DNA of 64,000 bases, taken from assembly GCF_000204055.1 (NCBI RefSeq), contig NW_006768785.1:248001-312000 (forward strand), read 5' to 3'. Below are positions 23,239 through 35,100 of the stretch, one piece after another; position 1 is the first letter of the stretch; the number at the start of each line of letters is the position of its first letter. The DNA comes from Melampsora larici-populina 98AG31. Lineage: Eukaryota; Basidiomycota; Pucciniomycetes; Pucciniales; Melampsoraceae. The notes beneath the pieces are model-generated. The model saw only the letters and a program-made list of their open reading frames with translations. It was not told where the DNA came from and searched no databases. The position numbers were made by a program, and so were the translations under genes.

Positions 23239-25376
23239 TTATTCACCCCTTTTCCTTTTTTTCGTGGATTGTCCAGTCTCTTCAGTGTGTTCAGTGACCG
23301 AAGCTTGCTTTTCTTCGTTTTTTGATGATCCGGCAAACTCACGGTGGAAGTGGTTTCGCGCTGCAAGGATGGTGACGTCCTTGCCGGCAGCGTGCTGCTC
23401 CGCTTCCCATGGGCCTAGTTTGTTATCTTTAACCAGCTTGCAAATCCACCGACCATAGCGATGGATTGTGCTTTCCATTCGTAGAAAAAAGTCGCCAAAG
23501 GCCACTTTCCAAGCTTGCATCCTATCTAACCCCGTCGAGGTCAGGTTGATCCAGTCCTCCAAATCGCGCATAGGTGCCTCAAGGTTTGGCCAACATGCTT
23601 GTTGATGGACTTCATTATACTGTTCCTGCGAAATGTGGCACCTATGGTAAGCTACTGCAATTCTTGATCTAATTGCCCATCACGAGAGAGAGCTTACTTT
23701 TTTTTTGGAAGCGACAGAAGCTGGGCTAGATGGACATGGACCTGGTTGAGCTGAAATGGGAGCTGGTGGCCGGCCTGGTTGTGAGGTCGATTCGCCGACG
23801 AAGATGATTTCCCTTTTTCTGTCTCCATCTTCCACATGAGGAGTGTTATCTTCCACGCGAGGAGTTTTATCTGCCGTAGATCCACTGGGTCCAGCCAGAC
23901 AGCGGCGAGAGGGACTGGTAGAGGTTGACAGAGTAGGAGTAGGGTCATCACCCGCGTATGTGGTGTAGAGGAACCAATCGAGGCGGTGGCATTGAGCCGT
24001 GTCAATCCCCTGAAGTTTGACAAAAATGCTGTGTGGATGATGAGCGGGCAGGCGTTCAGGTAGGTGGATGGGAAGGTCACGCTGGAAAAACTTGAGTCAG
24101 CAGCATTCTTGAGTATCAACGCATGGGACCACTCACCCATCCTTTAAACTTTGAGCACCATAGATGCAGCGTGCATGACCAATGTCCCACAGAGAGCGCT
24201 TCGGCAACTGCAGCATCTTCTACCAATGGCAAACACTGCTCTAGGGAGAAAGCCGGCCACTTTGGCGCGAGAAAGGTAATTAAACGTGGATCTTTGTCCG
24301 CCTAGGAGGTTTGGGTGATTATAAAGGGATCAATCTAATCAGCGGGTTCCCAACAGTAGCCGGAAATTTTGATAACTTACCTTGAGCCATGCAATGACAT
24401 TGACTACGTTCTTCTTGTTAATCTCGATTTGCTTGTTGGTCGACATTTCATGATCTCGCTTGGAACGTAAATCAATAAATCTGGCTAGCTGTTGAGTGGT
24501 GCAATCGTGAGCAATTAGGCCTCCGGTCTGCACGCTCTGGTGAGGCAGTTTGTTGTGAGTAGCTTGTGATTGAGGCCGTGAGGTCGCTGGTCGTGGTTGC
24601 TTAGAGGTGCAATTCATGACATGGTGAGGCAGATCGGAAGCAACAGGCTCCGGGGACATGGCAGGTTTGTTGTGGTTGTGACGTTTGGCCGTGCATTTGT
24701 GAACACCGTGGGTTTGACAACACTACGGAAAAAAAGAAGTGTCAGCCGTGCCAAAAGATCAATGTGAGAGCTACTTACAGAGACACATGCTTTGTAAAAG
24801 CATTGCGAGTTCCCTTTACGACGTTCGCCCATTTGATGAGAGGCAGTCTTGCCCTCAACCCCGTTGCAAATGAGTCCATGATCCGTCTTCGTTGAACTGG
24901 AGGCGGGTGCAGGACCAAGTAGCTGATTGAGTAGCCTTTGACTGGGGGTAGCATTTGGGCCAGGTGGGCCCTGGACTGGGAATGGATGAGCGAAAGGAAC
25001 CACGGGCCAACGCCTGGAGTTGGTCATTGCGATCTCGTAAGTGAGCTGGGGAACTGCCCACGTCCGATAAAAGTGTCCTCTGGGCTTAGGTTGACTTGGC
25101 AGCTGGGGCGGTAGAGGGAGCCCACACTGGTAATTAGATGATATCAGTTACCACCCGTTAAGTTCCAAGCTGATAAAAGAATTGACCTACCGCCACGGTC
25201 CACGCTTGATTTTTGAAACAGATGTACTTCAGAGGTGTCATGACTCCAAGGGCGAGACATGGAGGGCAGGCAAATCCTACCAAATCGAAAGCTTTTGTTG
25301 GAGGCTTGATGATTTTGGAGGGGTTAAGGCGTAGAAAAGTTGACTTGAGGTATCGATTGTCGTCTTGCCCGTCCAT
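23239..25376 (-). CDS. Uncharacterised 603-residue protein with Cys/His cluster and basic tail
   Basis: Six exons (25191-25376, 24779-25126, 24381-24722, 24137-24301, 23698-24081, 23239-23625) join with every intron between codons and no internal stop. I do not recognise a named domain. Visible features are: CPPCLALG near the N-terminus; a Pro/Ser-rich part; a Cys/His cluster around residues 145-195 (GNSQCFYKACVSCCQTHGVH, then KC); a tryptophan-rich segment (PKWPAF, HWSCTLHLWCSKFKGW); and a basic tail, KKRKRGE, suited to nuclear entry. It is oriented like the alpha-kinase gene just downstream and lies inside the segment bounded by GC-rich repeats. It is the only clearly intact gene of that trio, so it may be domesticated or simply younger. 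No function is claimed. Confidence 0.75.
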
Positions 25377-26547
25377 GACGACAAAAGATATCGATGGTTG
25401 GTTTGGATAGTATCGCGGTGGTGGGTTGGATTAAGCGGGGGGTGGGTCAGTCGCGTCTCTTCGAGTATGCGGATACTCGAGGATGTCCGCCAAACAAGGG
25501 CCGGGTTGTGGAAGATGTCTGTAGAGATGTGTCGCGTGGGAAAGGGGGTGGTAATGTTGGGGGTAATATTTCACCCTGAGGGAAAGGTATGTGGGGACCG
25601 GTGAAAGGTGTGGGTGGGTGTGAGTGTTAGCGGCTGACACTCACATGTTTGGTCCTCCCGATTGTCCGATGTTCCCATCGATATGGATGCCAAATAGGTC
25701 GAAAAAACATGTTCAATTGATGTTTAAATTGCACTCAGGGCCTCACATCACAGCCATGGCAGTGCTGGCAAGGTTCCCATGTGCTTGGTAGGGCCTCCCC
25801 TGACCATGGACTAGGTAGTTTTTACCTGTGATGGAGTGTTTTAACTACTTTTTTTACTCGTCGGGTACCCGGCGGATAGTATTTTTTTCATTTCTACGCC
25901 CGACACCCGACTCGCGGGGATCCCCGATCATCGGGGGTTCTAGAACCTCCGCCCGAATCCCGGACCTATCGGGGACCCCGTCGGGTCCCCGATCGGGGGG
26001 CTGGTCCGGGGCTCAGGCTGATTTCATTCTGACTTTGATAAGTTTACTGTGAGACTTGAGTTGAAGATGAGGATGCTTTGATCAAGACCCCTTAATACAT
26101 CGGCACCCCCTACGGATTGATGTATTCAGGAAAGAACAAGAAAGAATTTAAACCGCTCTGGATTCGTCAGTGTTTCGTGAAGACCCTTGACATGCCTTCT
26201 AAGTCTTCATGACCAAGACCGTAAGGCCAAAAAGGAGACCCAGATTTGATCCATATGTTGTTCCAATCTGCTGATGTGTCTCGTCAGTCCAACATCAACT
26301 TGAAAGTTGATGAAGAGGAGATCCCAAAACTCATCTGAAAGTTCTATTTATGTTTTCTGTTTGTAAATACTTTGAGCAGATGCGCAGTTTGATTGGATTA
26401 GTCATCGGATTTTAAGATTTGAGTCTCTTGACCATATAAAATCGAACCTTCAACTTGTTTTCTCAAACTTCTTGACCCAAATCAATCGAACCCATCTAAG
26501 AATAAGAATCAGAATAAAGAAATTTAAATACGATTTTTTTGAACAAG
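25377..26547. other. Intergenic with GC-rich repeat
   Basis: No gene is seen. It contains GC-rich repeat copy 2 at 25850-26040. Downstream of it lies the AT-rich leader of the SDR gene. Confidence 0.5.
25850..26040 (+). repeat. GC-rich dispersed repeat, copy 2
   Basis: A GC-rich block of alternating TCGGG and CCCCGATC-type words, ending GGGGCTCAGGCTGA. It is related at its 3' end to the blocks at 18070-18310 (inverted) and 59430-59720. Confidence 0.5.
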
Positions 26548-28242
26548 ATGACTGAAACTTCTTCTTCTAATTTTCAACTTCGAACTCTCGATAATGATTT
26601 GATCGGTAGACTTGCATTGGTGACTGGTGCCAGGTAAAGGGTTTTCACGAGATTTCCTTTGATATCAGATCCTTCATTCGATCACAAGTGTTTATTATCA
26701 TACTTTGTCTAAAGGACCTATATATCCTTTACACCTACTTTGAAGTCATGTACAAACCTTTTTAGTGTCTCATTGATCTCGAGGGATACATAGTCAAAGG
26801 CGTGAAAAAGTGTTGGAAACCAGATATCTATATCCCACCTCGTTGGAGTGAAAATGGAGTCACTGACCTTTGATTCGTTAACTTTTCCGCCCTCATTCTT
26901 GGATCGAATCTCATGATTATCTTCAGCGGTGGAATCGGAGCTGCTTGTGCTAAAGCTTTAGCAAAAGAAGGTTGTGATGTAGCCTTACATTATTGTTCGA
27001 ATCAAGTAAGTTCAAAAAAGATAAAGTAGCTTTAACAGAACTCAATCAAAAGATCTCCAATGATTGTTTTTAGCCAAACGGATATAAGCTGATATAAGTT
27101 GATCGATTTCAATGTGTTTCTTTTAAAGGATTCAACCCAAAAATTAGTCAATGAATTAAAAACTCAATACCCAAACCAAACCTTCACACTACATCAAGCA
27201 GATCTCAAGGACCAAACCTCAACCCAAAGCTTGATGAAATCCATCATGAAAGAAAATTCAAAACATTCATCAATTTCGATTTTAATTTTAAATGCTGGAT
27301 TAGGTAGACGGATACGAGATATTCAAAACATTGAAATTCAAGATTGGATCGATACATTAGAAGTCAATAGTAAAAGTCAATTTATTTTAATTAAAGATTC
27401 TTTAGATGATTCAATTGGAAAGATGAGAAAAGCAAAATGGGGAAGAATCGTTTTGATTAGTAGTATTTCAAGTAAAGGTGGTGGGATTAATGGTAAACTC
27501 TTTCTTTTTCTTTTTTTTTTGCAATCCTTCATACGATGGATTTGAAAACCTTTGCATAACATTGATCTTTGATTTCTTTTTTTTGGGGGGTCGTTGGTAT
27601 GTTTTTGGACGATTTTCAAAGGTTGTCATTATGCTGCTAGTAAAGGTGCTTTAACGTAAGTCAAAATCAAAACCAAACTTTGAAGAAAATAGAAACCTCT
27701 TTAGATGTTTGAATATCAATCCAAGATGTTTTCCTTGACTGATTTAATCAAATATGGTCACATCTCTTGGTTAAACAGATCAATGGGTTTAAATCTATCC
27801 AGAGTTTTAGCACCTGATAATATTACTGTGAACATCGTATGCAATCCTCCTTTTTCCTTTGTTTCAAATGAATTCCCCTAGATGAGTTTACTAACATTGC
27901 ATTTTTGATGACTTGGATATGAACCTGTGATATAGGTATCACCCGCAATGATCGGATCAACAGGAATGGTCCCATCTCCCAAATCAGAGTAAGCTTCTCC
28001 GCTTTTTTCCAACAACTCTGATCAAAAACAATCTAGGTTGTATAAGATTTTGATGGTGTTTGTTTGGTAGTACCTTGAATGGAAGCTCTAATGATCAAGA
28101 TGATTTAGGATTAAAATTGGCTTCTACAATTCCATTAGGTAGATTAGGAGATCCAAGTGAAGTTTCAAATGTGATGATCATGTTTGTTAAAACTGGTTAT
28201 CTTACGGGTCAAGATGTCATCTTATCTGGTGGTCTACATTGA
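26548..28242 (+). CDS. Short-chain dehydrogenase/reductase, 3-oxoacyl-ACP reductase-like
   Basis: Seven exons (26548-26633, 26927-27005, 27129-27492, 27622-27655, 27779-27836, 27936-27988, 28071-28242) join in frame to 281 residues, a normal SDR length. The cofactor loop is TGASGGIG (residues 26-33), assembled across the first intron. The catalytic serine lies in LISSISS (about 166-167) and the YxxxK pair is Y180/K184 in CHYAASKGA. Conserved late motifs are VSPAMIGSTG and PLGRLGDPSEVSN, ending TGQDVILSGGLH as in FabG-type enzymes. It should reduce a keto group with NAD(P)H. A role in mitochondrial or cytosolic fatty-acid synthesis is possible, but family resemblance alone does not fix the substrate. 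No targeting peptide is evident. Confidence 0.9.
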
Positions 28243-29171
28243 ACTGTCTTCATTTAAATAACACAACTTGGGTGTGAGGTTTTGACTTTTGTGTAGTTCT
28301 CGAGATCGTTAGGTAGGTATGTATCCCTTTAAATTATGTATCCCTTATTTATAGGGATTGTTTGTTTGACTGTGTTAATGTTTCAACAAATCAAATCTTG
28401 GATACTTTATCTTGTTGTTTTTCCCCTTGAGTTTGATGTTTTGTTTTTTCTTTCGACCTATTATCCAAATCATTATGATATGTGGCTTTTTTACTCTTGT
28501 CTTATTTATTTGTAAGCAAACTGAAAAACCAGTCAAGCTTTTTCAAATTATCTCTTATTCATCTTGAGATTACTACTATAGTTGACTTGGATGATATCGA
28601 AAGTGTTTATATGGCATAATTCATTGAGATAAGATCAAATACGGATGAAATAGAGCTTAGATGTGTCTTTTCTCAATAAACCATCATGCAACAAACTTGA
28701 TTGTCTTTCAAGTTGAATTGGTTTCATTATGGATTGGCTTTGAGCTCTCAAGGCCTTTTGTAAGTTATCTTGGATATAGACGATCAGTCCGATCATGACT
28801 TGAAGATATGAATCTTGAGGTAGATTTATGAGATACTTTGATACAAAAAGGTAGTATTTGCCGCTGAAAATTTATGCCAAGTTTGATTATATGCAGGCTT
28901 TTGAAAGGGGTTTGCAAGATACAATTGAAGTGAAGAAGTGTATGGAAAGGTGATATGCTATGAAATGATGATCTGTTTGGGTTGAGATTAAAAGGTCAAA
29001 ACGCGTGTGACGCGTAAATCGAAGAAAGAGTCAACAAATGAAAATTTAGTATTAAGGTGTTTTAATCTAATAAGCCATTTGACCTACTACATATTTTGCT
29101 TTCTTTCTTTCTTTCTTCAATCAATCCATCTCACTTTCATTAATCAAATATCAGTTCAATATCAATCAATC
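28243..29171. other. Intergenic between the SDR and Rif1-like genes
   Basis: No gene is seen. AT-rich; a short (CTTT)n run lies near 29100 just before the Rif1-like start codon. Confidence 0.5.
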
Positions 29172-32100
29172 ATGTCTTTACCATCACCGTTAACTAATCA
29201 TTCTCCACATCATTTCATCAATTCAGAAAAGGAAAATCGCGAAATATCATCAAGAAAGTTACTCAATCATCAAATCAATCAAACTTCAATCAAATCAATC
29301 TCACCTTTAACTAAAGCTAGAAAAACTTTACCTTCTCCACCTACTTCGATTCCTTCTTTAACTCCACCTTTAGTACCTTCAAAACGGAAATCAGTGGTCT
29401 TTAACGAAGAACGTCTTGGAAGCGCTCAAAGTATACCAAATCATAGATCCAAGTCAAAACCTTCGACTGTCTCATCTCAATCTATCAATTCATCAGATCA
29501 ATCAAACAAAGCAATCTCCTCCGATTATCATAAACGCGCCAGACTCGCACTGGCAAACCCTCAATGTGCTCCTATCACACCTTCAACCAAGCAACTTTCC
29601 AATGGTCGTGATCTACCTCGCTCTCGTCCTACTTCTCCTCTAGCTAATCGATCTAGTACAAAATCTTTGGATAGGTTTTATTTTCATGGTCGTCCTTCAA
29701 ATGAACCCATTCATCGTACTCAGAGTCCAACCCTCTCTGCCTCTGCGCCTTGCAAGAAGACCTCTAACCAAGCTGATATGCTCATAGATGAAGATGAAGA
29801 CGCCGTAGATTCCGATGGCTCGGATGAGGCAATAGTTCAGGAACTTTTGCCTCGCAATCTCAATGGTCATATGCGTATCCGAGCTTATTCTCTCGATGCG
29901 AAAAGACTCAACCTTGGCCGAGACCTGACCTCTTTCTCGGTGTCGGACACTTCCCTCGCTGGCCCTACCACAGCCAATGAAGAGGATGGATCAGTTCCAC
30001 GTCCTATTTTGAAGAAAACCTATACTCAAATTCATATTGCCGAATCCCTTGAACAAGCCACTCGTTCTAATGGTAGACCAAAGTTGACCTTTGAAGCTCA
30101 CATGTTTCCTGGAAGATCTCATCTAGCCTCTAATAACGCGTCTAGAGCTCTTTTGTCAATCACTGGAGCTGCTCAAGGTCGGATGATGAATATCAGTACG
30201 AGACCCCTTGAGTCCACTTTACCATCCGCATCTTCATCTACTCAACCTGTACGAGGCCGTTCCCTAGCGCAAAGAACATCCGAGAATGTTGGGGATCAAA
30301 CTGACGATGAGGCATCCTCCGTGGACGGCAATGATGGTCAAACCGTGTCCGAGCTTGTGCCGGACGCGCCTACACAAGAAGATTGCTACATTGCCGCTGC
30401 GCGTACTAGTTTATTGACCCTTCAAGCCTCACTTCTTCCACCACCTAACCAAATGAGATTAGATCCAGTCTCACCTCTAGCTGCACTTACTAGCCCACAA
30501 AAACAACAAGTTGGTCAATTAGGCAATCTACTCGGTAGTCCCAGAGAACCCAAGGACATCTTACCACGTGCTCCCATTCATAACCCTCGACTCGAACCTT
30601 TAGAGATTAAAACCAAGATGAAAAAGCGCGCTCGGTGTTTGGGTTCGTCTACCTCCAGAAGAACCGGTGCCCGGATTTCCACTGTAACCTCTCGAGCTTC
30701 TCATGCACCACCTCAAACGCCTGATCGACAAATCATTCGACCCAGTGATGTTCAATCTCTACCAAGAGCCGTCATCACGCTCAGAGAAGTCGAAGAAGCC
30801 TATCTTTCTTTACATCACAATCTTTCCTTACTGAGACAGTATTGGTTAAAAGAAGGTCTATTAGCAGAAGTAGATGAGGAAGCTCGATTGTCCAAACTTT
30901 TTGTAGATGATTTGGCAAGCTCTTTGATGGCATGTCTTGTACGTGAAGTTGAGAATTTATGTCGACTTCAGTCCAATTTACCTGAGTTGAATCCCATCGG
31001 GTCAAGCTCTGGTGTAGCAAGTAATCCAAATACCAGCATCGATGCGGGTAGTGACCTATCTAGAATGACCTCAATATCAACATCAGCAGCCCAGCCATCA
31101 ACCGCCTCAAAGCCTACACTCCAATCTTCGTCACCCTCAGAAAAGGTGGGCATCTCAACCAACGAGATCCGAAGACGTGTAGCTGAGATTGAGACGGGTC
31201 AAGCTGGACTAAGATGTATTGCACTTTTTTGGAGTTGGCCACGTTGTATGGTTAATTTTGCTGAAGCTCATACTCAAAGACTCATTTCACTCTTAGTGGA
31301 TATACCAGGTTCATTAATTCTGAGGCGTAAAAAGAATTTACCCGTGATTGGAACATTTAATCATATCTTCAAGTCTCAAAGCCTTGGTTTAAACCTTCTT
31401 GCTCCTCATTCACAACATATCATCGATGCTGTCTCACATACACTTTATCTTTCAGCGGGTAAGAGTGGTGATAAAGGGAAACGAGTTTTGTTACTTGGAC
31501 TTGGGGCTTTAGAACAATTGATCAAACAGATACCTGAACAAATTTTACCTCGCATCAGTAGGGTTGTTGATCCACTTCTTGCTGCACTTGTTTCACCTGA
31601 AGCCAGCTCTTTGAGACATCAAGGGTTGAGAGGATTAGGTGCATTGATCAATTGTACAAAATCAGATTGGAACCAAGGATTGAGACAGTCTGCAGTTTCT
31701 TTGGGGTTTTCGGAAAATAGTCAATCTGGGAAGAGCCTCTCAGATGCTCAAAAGAGTAAGAAAGAAGATTTCCGGGAAAAGATTTCAACGTATACATTTG
31801 TAAGCAATTCTTTATTTTTTTGCGGGATTCGTTTAGTGTTGACTCAATACTGACGAAACAAACGCTTTCATAGGCGCATTTCACTGGACAGTCTAGTCCT
31901 AGGGCTTGGCAAGTTCTTAATAAACAGCTTTCAGAATCGTTTAAAGTGGGTGATCTGGGTTGGGTGATCAGCTCAATGGCAACGGTGATTGCTTTACTTG
32001 GTAAACGTATCCGTCGAACCGATCCTCCGGTCACTCGATGTTTCAAGCCTCATATTCAGGTTAGACTAGTCCTCTCATCTTCTATTCAAGAGTTTTAGCT

Positions 32101-35100
32101 CATCGATTTGCCATTTGACCTTTACTACTATAGATATTATTACAGAAAGATGGACCGGTGAAACAACTAGCTTATCAACTTTGGGATTATTATATCTTAG
32201 TAATGCTCATTTGGAGTATTGAGAATTTACAAGCCAAGAAATCAGAAGAGATTTGGGGTTTAGATAAAACTCAATTATCTTTCTTTTTACAAATCTTTCA
32301 TAACTCATCCTTTTGGCGTACGAATTCAAACTTATCTTCTCATACTACATCTAATTCAACCATGCCTGTTATGTCACTTAATGGTCAAAGATTAGTAGAG
32401 TATGATTTACTTAGACTTGCTGATCATTCTCGTAAACCGAATCTTAACTGTGGACTAGGAACTGGTAAAATGAACTCTGGTAATGGAGCAAACATTCCAC
32501 CCAAGATCGCTCCTCGTCCTCCTACTCAGATTGGAAAAAGTGTGATGATCAAACGATCTACTTTACATCATTCGATCTCAGCATTTCTTTATGGTACGAT
32601 AGGATGTGTACAAAAGTATTTACTTGTACCTACTCTGATGTTAACGACTCCAGTGATCAGACCAGAAGAATGGTTAGAGAGTGTAGCACAATCATCAAGG
32701 TTTCGACATTTAGATATTATTTGGGAAGAGATCATTGAACCTAGTTTACCGAATTTACTTCTTAGTCAAATTGATGATCATCGACTTTATGCATCTGAAA
32801 TCATTATAGCATTATGTGGTGGAATTGATGAAATCAATGAAAATGAAAAATTTGAATGGAATTTAGAAAGATTTTTACATCCAGTTTATCATGATCCACC
32901 TATTAAAGTTGATCAACCATCTAAGATTGATTTAGAAAAGTTTTCGGAATTAGGATTTAAATCATTAATTCAACCTAAAGAAATCCCATCATTAGATTTA
33001 CTTTGGATTTGTTGTAGATCTTCAAATTTGATTTCATTAGTTTTTAAATCATTAAATTCAATGAATTCGATTTCAAACTCGAATGAATTTCAATGGATTC
33101 ATGATCCTTCAGATCCTACATTTCAAATTATTCCAATCCCAATCCTAAATATATGGAAAGCTTATCTTAAATCATTAAAAAGAGTACAAGCAAGTTGGAA
33201 GATGATTGAACCTAAATTTAATTTAGCCTTTTTGGAAGTTTTATCAGTTTTAAAAGAAACATTATTGAATCGTCAAAATGATTTCGTATTATCTAATCGG
33301 TTAAGAATCTTAAGGTTTCGTGAATTATATTTAGTTTTAAAAGATGAAATGGGAGATGAATTAATGAAAAAAGAAATCATTGAGCGTGATGGTCAAAAAA
33401 TCAGCGGATTATCAGATTTGATGAAGTTTTTAATTGATGGTCAAAGTCAAAACATCTTGAAAGAAAGAACTGAAACGAAGCTTGAAAATGATTTAATTGA
33501 ATATAGTGATTTGATTGAAATGATTTTAAAAGATTTAATTTTAACTCGTAAATCATTTGGATCACCTAAATTATTGAATTTGTTAGGTCGAGAAATATCA
33601 AGTTTAGGTTTGGATTGTCAAGAAGAAATCTTAAAGAAATCGATTGGTAAAATCAGTCGAAAGATTACAAGTGATTTATTGAAATTAATTGAAGCTGGAG
33701 TAGATTGGGATGAAGTACCTATTGAAACTTGGATGGTCAAATTGATTGAATTGAATTTATTAAGTTTTGTCAACGTAACAGATCATTCAAGTGAAGTAGC
33801 GGTTCAAATTGATTTAGAAATCAGTTCTAGTGAAGTTTTAATTGATTTGATTAAGTTTTTGGGTAGGTGTAGTGATGAAAGTTTTGGTAGAATGATGATA
33901 GGTTGTAGTGATGGATTAGTAAAATATTTAGAGTGTCATTTAGAGAATATTGGTAATGGTACGGATCAGGTTAGTCTTAATCATTGTTTCATTCCCACAC
34001 ACACATGGGCATCATCGTCTTTGAAGTTGACACTAATACCCATCTTGATCTTTCTATAGCTTTATCAAGCATGTCTTAATCGGTATAGTTCATATGAAGG
34101 AATTATACCAGAAGAAATGCAAGAAAATTTCATTAAATTGGTTTTAATACCATTTGAATCATCATCATTTGATCTTGATCATCAATTTGGTTTTGTTAAT
34201 CAAGTTCTTTTACCATTCTCAAAAACTAAGAATGGGATTTTTTTATCAGAAGAAAATCAGATGATTAAATCGTTATTCAATACTCATGTTATGGTAGATA
34301 TCGAAAAAGGCGGTGAAGATACTGATCCTTTGGTCTTGGATCCAAGCCGAGTCGAAGTAGAAGAACCAACTGATTCGTCGATGTTCAGTCCACCACGAGA
34401 AAATCTTAAAGAATGTGAGGAAGTAGTCAATAAGGAAGGTATCTTGATCGGATCAGGATCGAATGTCCAAGATGAACTAGAAATGGAGCGAACGGACCAG
34501 TTTACATCCAAGAAAGATACAGAAGCTTTCAAGAGGAGTCGGTCTAGCTCATTAAGCTCGATCGGATCAGGATCGAATGTACTCGATGGACCAGAAATGG
34601 AACGAACAGATCAGGTTACACCCAAGAAAGATCAAGAAGTTTTCAAGAGGAGTCGGTCTAGCTCATTAAGTTCAATCGGATCGGAATTCTCTAGATCTAA
34701 AGATAGTAAAGTCATGAGTGATATGGAAGTTGATCAAGTCAAGAATCAAAGATCAAATCAGAAATCAGAAACGGTTGTAGGGAAGAAGAAAGGAAAAGGT
34801 AAAGAAAGGGAAGAGATTAAGAATCGTAGAAGAAGTACTCGTAAGTGTCTTTTTCCTTTTTCCAACAAAACTCTTCTTCTTCAAAACCAGACCAGAAGGG
34901 AAAGGGCATAGGAATTGTTAATGAATCTTGAACTTTTCTTTTCAAAAAAAATCATTTGTAGGTCACAGTTCTAGATCTACTCAATCTTTGATCATCAGTT
35001 CAGAAAATGATCAATTTAGTCAAGATGAATTACCTAAAGATGATTCAAGAAAACCTAAGAAGACTTTATTGAAACGAGAAAAGACATTGATTAAGGTTAA

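Noticed and set aside
29007..29171. Upstream in-frame ATG for the Rif1-like gene
   Set aside because: The added 55 residues look like translated leader (a CTTT run and AT-rich codons). The ATG at 29172 begins the Ser/Pro-rich protein.
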